Below are positions 41,889 to 51,682 of a stretch of DNA of 64,000 nucleotides, one piece after another. The position numbers and the translations under genes were made by a program. The DNA lies in contig CAVQZD010000004.1 of assembly GCA_963718375.1 (NCBI GenBank), forward strand, positions 1 to 64,000. The letters are read 5' to 3'. The number at the start of each line of letters is the position of its first letter. Positions within the stretch are counted from its first letter, which is position 1. The stretch comes from RBG-16-64-13 sp963718375 (GTDB lineage Bacteria; Actinomycetota; Thermoleophilia; RBG-16-64-13). The notes under the pieces are model-generated. The model was not told the origin of the DNA. It searched no databases and saw nothing but the letters and a program-made list of their open reading frames with translations.

Positions 41889-44467
41889 CGGGTCGGCTTC
41901 CTCTCAGTAGATATGGACATCAAGTCTTCTTCTAGGCTACAGGATACCCAACCCGCCGCATCGGTGCGAAGGACGGTGACTCCCGCGTCCGCAAGCAACT
42001 CCAAGGTGCTCGGATCGGGGTGCCCGAAGGAATTGCCATTGCCGACAGAGATGACACCGACGCGGGCCGCCGACGCTTCCAGCAGTCGGGCTGTGACCGC
42101 GCCGCGACTACCGTGGTGGGACACGACGAGCAGGTCGGCACGGGGAAGATCATACGCCGCAAGCGCTTCGGCTTCCGCGTCCCCCGGAAGGATGACACGT
42201 GCCGGACCCACAGTGAGAGCGACCACCAGCGAGGCGGCGTTCAGTTCGTCTCCGGTCGGAGCACCGCCTTGCCTCCCCCAGGGGTCGCCGCCTTCGAGCA
42301 TAACGAGAGGTCGCGCCGGCGCAGCGCAGACCAACTCCACGCCGTCCACTGTGATCCGCTCGTCCGGGCGCGCAAGCACATACCGACAGCCTTGCTCGGC
42401 CAACAGCCGACGCAATACCAGATACTGTGTTGCCTCGTCGCTTCCGCCAGAGGCCCCGCGGTCGCCGTCTGACGGCGGGCCCCTGGGGTCCGCCGCAGTC
42501 ACCTGCACATGGTCCACCAGCGTACTCACCTCCAGCTCAGGTAGCGCTTCTAGAAGCCCAGCGAAATGGTCTGCGTGGGGATGGGAGAGGACCACCAAGT
42601 CCAGCCTGCGCACCCCTAACGACCGCAACTGCCCCGCGAGGTCACAGCCCTCGGGCCCCCCGTCGAAGAGCAGCGCGTGGTGCTGAGGCGTGCGAACGAG
42701 TATGGCGTTCCCCTGACCCACATCCAGCACGCGCATCTCGACATGGTCCGGCCATCCGCGACCGCCAACAGCCGCCTGGACCGCATCGAGGCCTCCCTCC
42801 CCGGCCGTCCACCCGCCCACGCCCATGACCAAGCCCAGCCCCACGACCACGGCGGCGCACGCCGCGCCGAGAGAGCGCTGCTTCGGTCGACGCCTCCTGA
42901 TCCACAGAAGACCTCCTCGAATGAGCGGCAGACGGACGCCGAACGGAGTGCCGCACGCCCGCCCGGTCAAAGCCAGGGCCACGGGCAGCGTCATCATGCC
43001 GCCCACCAGAGCCCCGAGAGCGCGGCCCACGTCCGCACTCTCCAGCACAGGGGCGTGGCCCATCAGTCGAGAGACCAAGACCGTCCACATCATGGGTAGT
43101 GACGCAAGCGTGTCGAAAGCCATGCTGAGCCCGTGCCACATGAAGCCCGCGAAGACACTCGCCATCCCCAGACCTGTGACGGCCGGCAAGGTCGGCACTA
43201 CCAGCAGGTTGGCCACTGGTGAGATAAGGGAGGTCCTGCCGAACTGCACCAGGGCTACAGGGGCGGTCCCCGCTCCCGCGGCCACCGACACGGCCACATT
43301 TGCGGCAACCCCCTCGGGCATCCGTTTGAGGACTCTCAGTAGGAGCGGGCCTAGCGCCATCATCCCGATGAAGGCCGAGAATGACAGTTGGAAACCGACG
43401 TCAAAGAGCGCATAGGGGTTCATAGAGAGGATCACAACCGCTGCCAGGGCCAGTATCTGCCATTGGTCACGCCCTCGGCCGACCCAACGCCCGACAAGGA
43501 CGATGATTATCATGACCACGGACCGGACGACGGGCGGAGACGGCCCTACGAACGGGATCATCAGCACGGCCGCGCCGGCTGCCAGGAAGAACCCGGCTCC
43601 GCGTGGCAACCGAAGCAGACGGGCCAGCCCGAACATGATCGCTGCTAGGCTCGCGACGTGCAGCCCGCTGACCGACAGCATGTGCGCCGTGCCCGAGCGC
43701 CTGAACGCCTCCAGCCAACTGTCATCGATGCCGGCAGTGTCGCCAGTCACCACCCCCTGCAAGACCTCGTTGACCCGACTGTTCGGCCCCAGAGAGAGGT
43801 GCTGTTGCGCCGCTGCGCGCAGGCGATCGAAGGCACCGGCCACCCCCGACCGACGTTCCTTGACCACCAACGAGTCCGCGGCTGTCACTCGCAGGACGAC
43901 ACCGACCCCTTGCTGAAGCAGCCACTTCTTCTGGTCATAGCCAGACTCGCTGGGGCCCTTCGGCTCTTCGACCCTCGCCCTGAGATCCACCACCAGACCC
44001 TGGCTGAGTGGCGCCACGCCGTCTTCGGGAGGCACCTCCAACCAGACCTTCTCTCCGCAGGCTGAGGCGTCTGCCTCGCAACGCCTGACCGTCGCGAGCG
44101 CGCTCTGCCAGCCACCCGAGACCCGCACCGGGCTGGTGATCACCGCTTCGACCCACATCGTCTCCCGAAGATGGGAGGAGAGCACGGAGTCGTCCAGGGC
44201 AGTCACCCTCACCGTGCCCAGCAGCAGACCGCTGAACAGCCCGGTCAGGAGTATCGACGCAACGAGTAGCGCCGCTCCGCCCTGTTGGCAGCCGTCTCTC
44301 AGGTGCCTGCGACCCGCTGCCCAGCCTGCGCCGATCAAAGAAGCGGTCAGCCCGGCAGCGGCCAGGGCGATCCGGGGCCGGACAATGACGGCAAGAGCCA
44401 GACCGAGGACGCAGGCAACGGTGCAGAATCGAGCCAGACCGGCCCGGCGGATCAACCAGTCGAACAC
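41885..44467 (-). CDS. comEC: ComEC/Rec2 DNA-uptake channel protein
   Basis: 860 residues. The N-terminal membrane and OB-like part has VTALDDSVLSSHLRETMWVE; the ComEC core is identified by GVVTGDTAGIDDSWLEAFRR and SGTAHMLSVSGLHVASLAAI; multiple helices follow. The C-terminal metallo-beta-lactamase domain carries VRVLDVGQGNAILVRTPQHH-like sequence, LDLVVLSHPHADHFAGLLEA and DLLVVSHHGSRGAVTARLLE. It forms the channel for single-stranded DNA entry during transformation. It lies between comEA and holA. Whether this organism is naturally competent is not shown. Confidence 0.94.
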   Translation of the reverse strand: MFDWLIRRAGLARFCTVACVLGLALAVIVRPRIALAAAGLTASLIGAGWAAGRRHLRDGCQQGGAALLVASILLTGLFSGLLLGTVRVTALDDSVLSSHLRETMWVEAVITSPVRVSGGWQSALATVRRCEADASACGEKVWLEVPPEDGVAPLSQGLVVDLRARVEEPKGPSESGYDQKKWLLQQGVGVVLRVTAADSLVVKERRSGVAGAFDRLRAAAQQHLSLGPNSRVNEVLQGVVTGDTAGIDDSWLEAFRRSGTAHMLSVSGLHVASLAAIMFGLARLLRLPRGAGFFLAAGAAVLMIPFVGPSPPVVRSVVMIIIVLVGRWVGRGRDQWQILALAAVVILSMNPYALFDVGFQLSFSAFIGMMALGPLLLRVLKRMPEGVAANVAVSVAAGAGTAPVALVQFGRTSLISPVANLLVVPTLPAVTGLGMASVFAGFMWHGLSMAFDTLASLPMMWTVLVSRLMGHAPVLESADVGRALGALVGGMMTLPVALALTGRACGTPFGVRLPLIRGGLLWIRRRRPKQRSLGAACAAVVVGLGLVMGVGGWTAGEGGLDAVQAAVGGRGWPDHVEMRVLDVGQGNAILVRTPQHHALLFDGGPEGCDLAGQLRSLGVRRLDLVVLSHPHADHFAGLLEALPELEVSTLVDHVQVTAADPRGPPSDGDRGASGGSDEATQYLVLRRLLAEQGCRYVLARPDERITVDGVELVCAAPARPLVMLEGGDPWGRQGGAPTGDELNAASLVVALTVGPARVILPGDAEAEALAAYDLPRADLLVVSHHGSRGAVTARLLEASAARVGVISVGNGNSFGHPDPSTLELLADAGVTVLRTDAAGWVSCSLEEDLMSISTERKPTR

Positions 44468-44511
44468 GTCTCGCCGCCCCTCCTCATCAGGGCAAGGTGA
44501 GCGTGCAGCGG

Positions 44512-45198
44512 TCAGAGGACGACCAGTGGCCGAAGTTGCTCCAGCTTGGAAGGCCCGATGCCGGGCACATCGGTGAGTTGGTCGATGGAGGTGAACGGCC
44601 CTTGAGCTTCCCGATAGGCGATGATCTGCTCTGCTAAGGAAGGTCCGATGCCCGGCAACCCGTCAAGCTCCTCTGCAGTGGCTGAGTTGATGGAGACCAG
44701 ACCTCCGGTAGAACCGCCCGAGGTGGCCCCGCCGCTCATCCCCGCCGAGGATTCTGCCGGCCCCGCGACCCCCCCGGGGACCGTCTCCCCCACCTGGGGC
44801 ACATACACCCGACACCCGTCAGTCAGCTGTGCAGCCAGCGCCACCACCTGCGGATCGGCCTCGGCGGTGAAGCCCCCTGCCGCGGCCACCGCCTCAAAGA
44901 CCCGGCTGCTCGCGGACAGCTCGTAGACGCCGGGGACGTTGACAGCCCCGGCCACCTGTACCCATATTCGGGGGACCTCGGTGACCGTGGTCGGTTCGGC
45001 GCTGGAGCCCGTGACCCCGTCGGCGCCTTCGCCCAAACTGTCGACCCCTACCGCAGACCCCAGTTGCGCGGAGCCGACTATGACCGTCTGCCCGCTCTCA
45101 CCCCCTCCGGCCGAGACGATACCGACAGCCCCAACAACGAGGACTGTGAGGCCCATGGCCACGTAGACGAGGATCCTCTTGGCAGGTAGGTGAGACAT
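44512..45198 (-). CDS. comEA: ComEA-type DNA-binding competence protein
   Basis: 228 residues. An N-terminal membrane anchor (ILVYVAMGLTVLVVGAVGIV) is followed by a Ser/Gly/Thr linker, an SLBB-type domain (VQVAGAVNVPGVYELSASSR) and, after a second linker rich in Gly and Ser, two helix-hairpin-helix motifs (SINSATAEELDGLPGIGPSL and SIDQLTDVPGIGPSKLEQLR). It binds double-stranded DNA at the cell surface and passes it to ComEC, encoded 45 bases downstream. Confidence 0.92.
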   Translation of the reverse strand: MSHLPAKRILVYVAMGLTVLVVGAVGIVSAGGGESGQTVIVGSAQLGSAVGVDSLGEGADGVTGSSAEPTTVTEVPRIWVQVAGAVNVPGVYELSASSRVFEAVAAAGGFTAEADPQVVALAAQLTDGCRVYVPQVGETVPGGVAGPAESSAGMSGGATSGGSTGGLVSINSATAEELDGLPGIGPSLAEQIIAYREAQGPFTSIDQLTDVPGIGPSKLEQLRPLVVL

Positions 45199-45284
45199 GA
45201 GGACAGACTAGCGGTCCGTCCTCCCCGGGCATGTGCAACCTAGGACTGTTTGTGGCTCCCGCGCACGCCCCCAGGCGCCGCGGG

Positions 45285-45316
45285 GGGGCCCGGAGCCGCT
45301 GCCGGCTCCGGGCCCC
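45285..45316 (-). terminator. Hairpin between comEA and rubrerythrin genes
   Basis: A 13-bp perfect stem (45285-45297 with 45304-45316) with a 6-base loop lies downstream of the rubrerythrin stop and upstream of comEA. There is no clear T run on the - strand, so it may be a weak terminator. Confidence 0.55.
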
Positions 45317-45363
45317 GTTTCTAACGCAGGTCAGTGGTGCGGCGTCACCCGCCGCGCCATCAA

Positions 45364-45936
45364 CTAGAACGTGTCGCAGTACACATGAAAGTAGGACCGA
45401 GGTTTGCCGCATAGCGGGCAGACCTTCGGGGCATCCGTCCCTTCGTGCACATATCCGCACTCCTCGCACTTCCAGAGGGTCGGCTCGGCGCGCTCGAACA
45501 TCTCGTCGGCCTCCACCAAGGCGAGTAGCTTGCGATATCTTCGTTCGTGATACTGCTCCGCGGTGAGGGTCTTGCGAAACAGTGCTGCCGCTTTCTTGAA
45601 GCCCTCCTCCTCGGCCACATCCGCGAACTCCGGATAGAGGGTGCCCCACTCCAAGAGCTCGCCGTCCGCTGCGTCGCGGAGATTCTGCGCGGTCTTGCGC
45701 TCCGGTCCTGCGGGATAGGAGGCCTTGACCTCCGGCATCCCGCCGTCCATCAGGCCCCAGAAGTTGTAGGCATGCGACCTTTCGTTCTCAGCGGTCTCCA
45801 AGAAGATCTTGGCGATCTGGACGTACCCCTCCTCTTCGGCCTTCGCCGCGTAGAAGGTGTACCGGTTGCGGGCTTGGGATTCGCCGGCGAAAGCCGCCAT
45901 CAAGTTCTTCTCGGTACGAGAACCCTTCATATCCAT
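45364..45936 (-). CDS. Rubrerythrin
   Basis: 190 residues. The diiron domain has EKNLMAAFAGESQARNRYTF with the first glutamates, and ETAENERSHAYNFWGLMDGG and TLTAEQYHERRYRKLLALVE for the others. The C-terminal rubredoxin domain has WKCEECGYVHEG and KVCPLCGKPRSYFHVYCD (two C-x2-C pairs). Rubrerythrin reduces hydrogen peroxide in anaerobes and microaerophiles using a rubredoxin-like electron path. Complete and monocistronic. Confidence 0.95.
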   Translation of the reverse strand: MDMKGSRTEKNLMAAFAGESQARNRYTFYAAKAEEEGYVQIAKIFLETAENERSHAYNFWGLMDGGMPEVKASYPAGPERKTAQNLRDAADGELLEWGTLYPEFADVAEEEGFKKAAALFRKTLTAEQYHERRYRKLLALVEADEMFERAEPTLWKCEECGYVHEGTDAPKVCPLCGKPRSYFHVYCDTF

Positions 45937-45993
45937 GAGCTAACCCTCCTCAGAGCGATCTCTTTGGCTCTATCTACCCGACGGGGGGGCGGC

Positions 45994-46749
45994 TCATGCG
46001 TGGGACAGCGTCCGGGCGAAGAAGCCCGCGACGAGCTCCGCCACCTCCCTGTGTCTGCCGAGCAGATAGTGGTCGGCGTCGCTTATGACCTCGACCTGGT
46101 AGTCCGAGGCCAGATCGGCGAGCACCCGTTCTACGTCGGCAGGCGCTCCCATCTCGTCATGCTCGGCACAAATGGCGAGGAGCGGACCTCGGTAGTGACC
46201 CAGCCTCTCCAGCGTATCCGCAGGGAAGTGCTCCCATCGAGGGACGAAGCCCACCAAAGCCAGCGCCTTCAGCCCTGGTATGTCGGCCGCAGCCCTCGCC
46301 GCCATGACGCTCCCGAAGGACCAGCCCGCCAGCCCCAGTGACGTCCCCGGGCTCGGGTGCACGTCGTCGCGGGCAAGCTGTTCTCGCATGAAGCCGGCCG
46401 CGGCTATGACGTCCTGATACTCCTCTGTACCGCTGAAACTGCCAGCGCTCTCCCCCACCGAGCGGAAGTTGAAGCGCAGCGTCGCCATTCGCCGTGCCCG
46501 GCAGGCCTTGGCGATGTGATAGACGACCGGCAGGTCCATGTTGGCGTCGTTAGGAGGGTACGGATGCGCCACCACGACACCACCCTCGACCTTCACGGGC
46601 TGAGTCCGGCCACCCACCGTCGAGGAGGACGGCTCATCGGGCGGCCACCCGAACCTGCCTTCAAGACGGCCGTCGCCTTGAAAGAGGACCGGCTTCTCGG
46701 CGGATGCGGGCGAGGAAACCGCCCTGCCCGCCGATTCGGCGCTGCTCAT
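45994..46749 (-). CDS. Alpha/beta hydrolase
   Basis: 251 residues. The fold's nucleophile elbow is SLGLAGWSFGSVMAARAAAD with Ser at G-W-S-F-G. An early strand has GGVVVAHPYPPNDANMDLPV (oxyanion-type H-P), RMATLRFNFRSVGESAGSFS is typical of the family with a dienelactone-hydrolase or esterase look, and DHYLLGRHREVAELV near the end would supply the catalytic His; LLAICAEHDEMG provides the Asp. Substrate unknown. It overlaps the yajQ gene by 4 bases; the pair is likely one transcript. Confidence 0.8.
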   Translation of the reverse strand: MSSAESAGRAVSSPASAEKPVLFQGDGRLEGRFGWPPDEPSSSTVGGRTQPVKVEGGVVVAHPYPPNDANMDLPVVYHIAKACRARRMATLRFNFRSVGESAGSFSGTEEYQDVIAAAGFMREQLARDDVHPSPGTSLGLAGWSFGSVMAARAAADIPGLKALALVGFVPRWEHFPADTLERLGHYRGPLLAICAEHDEMGAPADVERVLADLASDYQVEVISDADHYLLGRHREVAELVAGFFARTLSHA

Positions 46750-47237
46750 TCGCGAAAGTTCACATACTGCAGCGGCATCCCCAGGTCGGCGTCCTTCAGC
46801 GTCTGGATGGCCTCCTGCAGGTCATCTCTCGACTTGCCCGTGACCCGCACCTCTTCACCTTGGATGGCGGCCTGCACCTTCATCTTGGTGTCCTTGATGT
46901 GCTTCACCACTTTGCGGGCAGTCTCGATGTCTATCCCGTTGGTGATGGTCACGGTCTGGCGAAGCATGTCGCCGCCCGCCTTCTCGGGGTCTCCAAAGAC
47001 CAGCGCCTGAGCTTCGATGGAGCGCTTGACCACCTTGGAGATCAGCATGTCCTTGATGGCCCGCAGCTTCATGTCGTCCTCGGTGTGGATCTCGATCTTG
47101 CCCTCTTTGCGGTCCAGGTCAAGCTGGGTCTTCGATCCACGGAAGTCGTACCTGGTAATGATCTCCTTCTTGACCTGGTTGATGGCGTTATCCATCTCTT
47201 GCATGTCGACGCGGCTGACTACGTCAAAGGATGGCAT
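46746..47237 (-). CDS. yajQ: YajQ family nucleotide-binding protein
   Basis: 163 residues, the normal size. SFDVVSRVDMQEMDNAINQV and KKEIITRYDFRGSKTQLDLD are the family signature, and the C-terminal repeat ends GKSRDDLQEAIQTLKDADLG followed by MPLQYVNFRE. Members bind nucleotides, reported for cyclic-di-GMP in some species, and have been linked to rRNA or gene regulation. Function here is not established. It is translationally coupled to the following hydrolase. Confidence 0.95.
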   Translation of the reverse strand: MPSFDVVSRVDMQEMDNAINQVKKEIITRYDFRGSKTQLDLDRKEGKIEIHTEDDMKLRAIKDMLISKVVKRSIEAQALVFGDPEKAGGDMLRQTVTITNGIDIETARKVVKHIKDTKMKVQAAIQGEEVRVTGKSRDDLQEAIQTLKDADLGMPLQYVNFRE

Positions 47238-47324
47238 GGGGTCCCCCTCCTCGGATTCGCTTCACGTGCCTCTAGGATAGCGCGCCCCGTGGCACCCGTG
47301 GGCGTGAGCAGGCCGGAGGGCGCC

Positions 47325-49382
47325 TCAGTCAGCGGTCGTGCCCAGGGCCTCGCCCAGGCGCTCCCACTCCTCATAGAGCGCCGCCAACTCGTCCGCGAGT
47401 GCCGCAGCCTCGCTCGAAGCCGCACTGAGGGTCTCGTAGTCGGTGGCATGGGCAGGGTCGCTCATGGTGGTCGCTAGTTCGGTCTGGCGTGTCTCTGACT
47501 CCATGATGAGCTTCTCAAGCTTGCGGTGGCGGGCGCCCAGCTCTTTGCGCTCCTTGTAGCCCAACTCAACGGTGTTGGCGCGGGCTGCGGGCGCGGGTGC
47601 GGGGGGGGCATCCTGCTTCGCCGCGCCCGGCGTCGCGGCCGGCGAGGCCTCGCCGGGGGTGTTCGACACCTGGCTGGGGGCCCGCGCCGCCCTGTCGGCC
47701 GCGGGCTTCGTGACCGCACCAACGGCCGCCGCGCTACCGTCGCCCTTGGCCTCCTGGGCTTTCTTCCACTGGTAGTACTCCCAGTCGCCCGGATAGGAGA
47801 GCAGCTGACCATCTCTGACCTCCACCACCTTGGTGCCGATCGCATTGATGAGATGACGATCGTGGCTGATGAAGACCACCGAGCCCTCGAACTGACGCAG
47901 GGCCTCGGTGAGCACCGCCCGGGAATCCATGTCCAGGTGGTTGGTGGGCTCGTCCAGCAGCAGCAATCCGGCTGGGTCCATCAGCATGCGCGCCAAGGCG
48001 AGGCGGGCCTTCTCGCCTCCGGAGAGCACGCCAACCTTCTTGGTGACATCGTCCTCACCGAAGAGGAAGGTGCCCAGATAGCTCCGCACCTCGGGCAGGC
48101 GCCCCGCGGGGCCTGCCACCTCCTCCATGCTCGCCAGCACCGTCCGCTTGGGGTGCAGTACCTCCAGCTGATGCTGAGCGAAGTACTCCCGGCGCACGTT
48201 GTGACCCAGCACCACCGAACCACCGTCCGGCTCGGTGACGCCGGCCAGCAGCTTGAGCAGCGTCGATTTGCCCGCCCCGTTGTGTCCGACCAAGGCGATC
48301 TTCTCGCCCCGCTCGATGACCGCATCGAGTCTCTTGTAGACGGTGATGTCGCCGTAGGCCTTGCGCACGTGTTTGACCTCGGCCACCACCCGGCCGGTCC
48401 GCGGAGGCTGCGCAAAGCGGAACCTGATGGTCTTGCGCCCGAGGCTGGGAGCGTCTATGCGCTCGGTCTTCTCCAACTGCCGCATCTTCTGCTGCACCTG
48501 CTTGGCTTTCGTGTTCTTGGCCCGAAAGCGGCGGATGAAGGCCTCGGCGGAATCGATCTCGCGTTGCTGGTTGCGGGCGGCGCTGACCAGAGCCTCGTAA
48601 CGCTCACGCTTCTCTTCTTCGAAGTGGTCGTAGTTGCCGGCGTAGAGGTCGATGGTGCCCATGTCCAGGTCGGCGATGTGGGTGACCATGCGGTTCAAGA
48701 AATAGCGGTCGTGGCTGATGACCATCAGGGCCCCGGTCCACCCCAGCAAGAAGTCCTCCAGCCAGATGAGGCTCTCGAGATCGAGGTGGTTGGTGGGCTC
48801 GTCCATCAGCAGCAGGTCCGGCTGCTCCAACAGTAAGCGAGAGAGCGCCACCCGCATGCGCCAGCCGCCCGAGAGTTCGGCGATGGGCCGCTCGAAGTCA
48901 CTGTCACTGAAGCCCATGCCGCGCAGGATGGTCTGCGCGCGGCTCTCGAGCTCATAGCCGTGAGCGTCTTCGAAGGCGGTCTGCAGAGCGCCCATCTCCG
49001 TGAGCAACTCCTCGGGGTCCGCCGCCGGGCTACCACCATCGGCCAGCACCGCGTACGCCTCGCTGATCTGGTGGCCCAAGTCGGTGATGCGGTGCTCGGC
49101 GGTCAGCACCTCTTCGTGAGAGGCCAGCACCTCATCCATGACCGCATGGTCGGCTATCTGCTCGATCTCTTGGGGGAGAAAGCCTATCCGCAGGCCTTTG
49201 CGATACGTGATCTCGCCCTCGTCGAGCGACATCTCGCCCACGATGAGCCTCATGAGTGTGGTTTTGCCTGCGCCGTTGGGCCCCACCAGACCCGCCCGCA
49301 TTCCAGGCTTGATGTGCAGGCTGGCTTCGTCGAACAGCACCTGGCTGCCGAAGGACTTGGAGATGTCGGTGATGTGCAGCAT
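47325..49382 (-). CDS. ABC-F family ATPase (ribosome-associated type)
   Basis: 685 residues with two ABC domains and no membrane part. Walker A GLVGPNGAGKTTLMRLIVGE and LVGHNGAGKSTLLKLLAGVT, signatures IAELSGGWRMRVALSRLLLE and VGVLSGGEKARLALARMLMD, and the Walker B pairs DLLLMDEPTNHLDLESLIWL and LLLLDEPTNHLDMD. The inter-domain linker (P-tRNA interaction motif region) is basic and helical, with RRFRAKNTKAKQVQQKMRQL. The C-terminal part is an Ala/Pro-rich linker and a coiled coil (RKLEKLIMESETRQTELATT) like Uup/YdiF types. Subgroup uncertain. Confidence 0.9.
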   Translation of the reverse strand: MLHITDISKSFGSQVLFDEASLHIKPGMRAGLVGPNGAGKTTLMRLIVGEMSLDEGEITYRKGLRIGFLPQEIEQIADHAVMDEVLASHEEVLTAEHRITDLGHQISEAYAVLADGGSPAADPEELLTEMGALQTAFEDAHGYELESRAQTILRGMGFSDSDFERPIAELSGGWRMRVALSRLLLEQPDLLLMDEPTNHLDLESLIWLEDFLLGWTGALMVISHDRYFLNRMVTHIADLDMGTIDLYAGNYDHFEEEKRERYEALVSAARNQQREIDSAEAFIRRFRAKNTKAKQVQQKMRQLEKTERIDAPSLGRKTIRFRFAQPPRTGRVVAEVKHVRKAYGDITVYKRLDAVIERGEKIALVGHNGAGKSTLLKLLAGVTEPDGGSVVLGHNVRREYFAQHQLEVLHPKRTVLASMEEVAGPAGRLPEVRSYLGTFLFGEDDVTKKVGVLSGGEKARLALARMLMDPAGLLLLDEPTNHLDMDSRAVLTEALRQFEGSVVFISHDRHLINAIGTKVVEVRDGQLLSYPGDWEYYQWKKAQEAKGDGSAAAVGAVTKPAADRAARAPSQVSNTPGEASPAATPGAAKQDAPPAPAPAARANTVELGYKERKELGARHRKLEKLIMESETRQTELATTMSDPAHATDYETLSAASSEAAALADELAALYEEWERLGEALGTTAD

Positions 49383-49447
49383 CGAGGCGGAAGGATAGCA
49401 GTAACCGCGTATCCTGCTCCCCAGGCCAGGCGCGAGAGTGCCCCCGG

Positions 49448-50407
49448 CTATGCCACCCGGAGCACCACGACGCCGGTCTTCTGGCCGGTCTCCACATATC
49501 GGTAGGCTTCGACTATCTGGTCAAGCGGGTACTCACGGTCGATGACCGCGCGGAACTCGCCCGCCACCATGCGGTCGCGCAGCGACTCGACGAACACGTT
49601 CGACGAGGATGGGAAGGGAAACTGGAACCGTCTGCTGCCTACGAGCTTGAACGCGGTGATCAGCAGCACGTTCTGGCCCCAGGGTCCGAGGTCGGTGGAA
49701 GCGAAGCGCCCCTTGCGCTTCAGCAGGTGCCGGCAGCGGAAGTACGAGAGCTTGCCCACGGCGTCGAAGACGAAGTCGAACGTCTCGCCGATCTTGGTGA
49801 AGTCCTCAGCGGTGTAGTCGATGACCCGGTCGGCTCCCAGAGCCTTGGCCAGCTCCACATGCTGCGCACCCACCACCGCAGTGACCTGAGCCCCATAGGC
49901 TTTGGCCAGTTGTAGCGCCGACGTACCTATGGCCCCCGACGCCCCATAGATGAGCAGGCGATGACCCCGCCCCAGGCCGAGGGCCCGTAGGTTGGTGGCG
50001 GCGTAGAGAGCGCCCTCGCACACCACAGCCTGCTCGAAGGGCAGCCCCGCCGGCATAGTGGCGACGGAGGCCCCGCGGCCAAGGATGAGGTACTCCCCGT
50101 GGCCACCGTGATCGCCCGGAGTCAGCCCGAAGACCCGGTCGCCAGGCTTGAACGTGGTGTAGCCCTGGCCGACAGCCTGGACCTCCCCGGCGAAATCCAT
50201 GCCCAGTATGGTCTGCTTGGGACGCGCCACCCCGCCGATCAGGCGGATCAAGAAGGGATGGGCTCCCCGCCACCCGCAGTCGCTGCGACTGACCGTGCTG
50301 GCATGCACCTTGACCAGGCACTGCCCCGGCCCCGGCTCGGGCGTGGGCACCTCCAGGACCTGGACGACCTCCGGAGGGCCGTAACGGGTGTTGACGGCGG
50401 CCTTCAT
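49448..50407 (-). CDS. NAD(P)-dependent quinone oxidoreductase-like (MDR family)
   Basis: 319 residues from ATG 50407 (MKAAVNTRYGPPEVVQVLEV). ILGMDFAGEVQAVGQGYTTF, KPGDRVFGLTPGDHGGHGEY and the Rossmann motif LLIYGASGAIGTSALQLAKA are typical of zinc-independent medium-chain oxidoreductases. DRVIDYTAEDFTKIGETFDF and FDAVGKLSYFRCRHLLKRKG follow, with the C-terminal EAYRYVETGQKTGVVVLRV. No structural zinc lobe. It is distinct from the broken MDR in the element. Substrate unknown. Confidence 0.88.
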   Translation of the reverse strand: MKAAVNTRYGPPEVVQVLEVPTPEPGPGQCLVKVHASTVSRSDCGWRGAHPFLIRLIGGVARPKQTILGMDFAGEVQAVGQGYTTFKPGDRVFGLTPGDHGGHGEYLILGRGASVATMPAGLPFEQAVVCEGALYAATNLRALGLGRGHRLLIYGASGAIGTSALQLAKAYGAQVTAVVGAQHVELAKALGADRVIDYTAEDFTKIGETFDFVFDAVGKLSYFRCRHLLKRKGRFASTDLGPWGQNVLLITAFKLVGSRRFQFPFPSSSNVFVESLRDRMVAGEFRAVIDREYPLDQIVEAYRYVETGQKTGVVVLRVA

Positions 50408-50488
50408 GGCTGGGACCAGGCTAGCACGCACAGGCGACGAGGTGGAGGCGCAACGCGGGAGTCGGTACCACCGCAGTTGCCTGTACTA

Positions 50489-51544
50489 TCAGCTCTCCGC
50501 GCCGGCGGTGACCAGACTGTTCAGCTCGCGGGCCAGCGTCTGCAGGCGCAGCACTTCTTGCTCCACCTGGCGAGTACCTTTGGTGGACTGGGCGCTGGCG
50601 TCGTTGATGCTGTGTATGGCTTGGTCTATCTGCTCCAGACCAGCCAACTGCTGCTGGCTGGAGGCGATAACCTGCGTCGACGATTCGGCGTCATCCACGG
50701 CGCCGTCGGCCAACCGTCGTATGACTCCGGCCGCCTCCACGGACCGCTCTCTGCCGGTGTCTATCGTATGCCGGCCGCGATCTGCTGCCTGCACCGCCAT
50801 CTCGCTCGCCTTCTCGATCTCTATCAAGATCGTGCGCACCTGGACCACGGCCTGCTTCGACTGATCCGCCAGACTCTTGACCTCTTGAGCCACGATGGTG
50901 AAGCCCTTGCCGTACTCACCTGCCTTCGCGGCCTCGATGGAGGCGTTGACCGCCAGCAGGTTGGACTGCTCAGCGAGGTCGTTGACCGCCGTCACCACTT
51001 CGCCCACCGCTTGGGCCTGGTCACTCAGCCGGTTGATGGTCTGAGATACCAGGTCCATGTCGCCCTGCATGTGCTCGATCTCCGAGACGGTCTCTTCCAC
51101 CAGCAGCACCGAGGAGCCCAGCTCCTTCGCGGCATTCCCTGCCCCCCTGGCGGCCGAAGATGCCTTCTCGTGGGACAGCATGGCGGTCTGCTTGACTTCT
51201 TCGACGGTGACGCTGGTCTCGTTGGTCGAGGCCGCTATCTCGGCGCTGCCCGCGGCTACTTGTGAGGCGGTGGCCATGAGCTCTGCCACAGACGTACTCA
51301 GGCTGCCCACAGCGGCTTTGAGTCGGTCTATTAGGCTGTGCGACAGGCGCCAGAAGAGAAGTACACCCAGGACTATGCCGATGACGGCCAGGGCGCCAAC
51401 CACGATGCTCCCGATCAACGCATCCAACCCCGCGTTCAGCCACACTACGGAAACGATGCCGATGATCGTGACATCGAGCACCATCAATCCGTATCCCAGC
51501 ATCAACCGACGCCGTATCGCCGACTTCTCACCAAACATAGCCAC
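50489..51544 (-). CDS. Methyl-accepting chemotaxis-type transducer without sensor domain
   Basis: 351 residues from GTG 51544 (GAGG six bases upstream). Two close hydrophobic segments at residues 15-65 (GLMVLDVTIIGIVSVVWLNA; IVVGALAVIGIVLGVLLFWR) are followed directly by a methyl-accepting signalling domain. The highly conserved tip is LAEQSNLLAVNASIEAAKAG with FTIVAQEVKSLADQSKQAV. There is no recognisable periplasmic ligand domain, so it may sense the membrane state, act with a partner, or be a signalling stub. No che genes are nearby. Likely to bind CheA/CheW if those exist elsewhere. Confidence 0.88.
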   Translation of the reverse strand: MAMFGEKSAIRRRLMLGYGLMVLDVTIIGIVSVVWLNAGLDALIGSIVVGALAVIGIVLGVLLFWRLSHSLIDRLKAAVGSLSTSVAELMATASQVAAGSAEIAASTNETSVTVEEVKQTAMLSHEKASSAARGAGNAAKELGSSVLLVEETVSEIEHMQGDMDLVSQTINRLSDQAQAVGEVVTAVNDLAEQSNLLAVNASIEAAKAGEYGKGFTIVAQEVKSLADQSKQAVVQVRTILIEIEKASEMAVQAADRGRHTIDTGRERSVEAAGVIRRLADGAVDDAESSTQVIASSQQQLAGLEQIDQAIHSINDASAQSTKGTRQVEQEVLRLQTLARELNSLVTAGAES

Positions 51545-51682
51545 TTCGACCTCCCCCGCTTTCGTGCGCCTCCATGATGGGCCTTACTCTATATCGACAC
51601 ATGCCCGCCGGTGCCTTATAGCGTCGCGAGGGCGGGACCAGACCGGGGCTAGGGCCCCTTGCCCGGCCCGATGCCCTCAGGG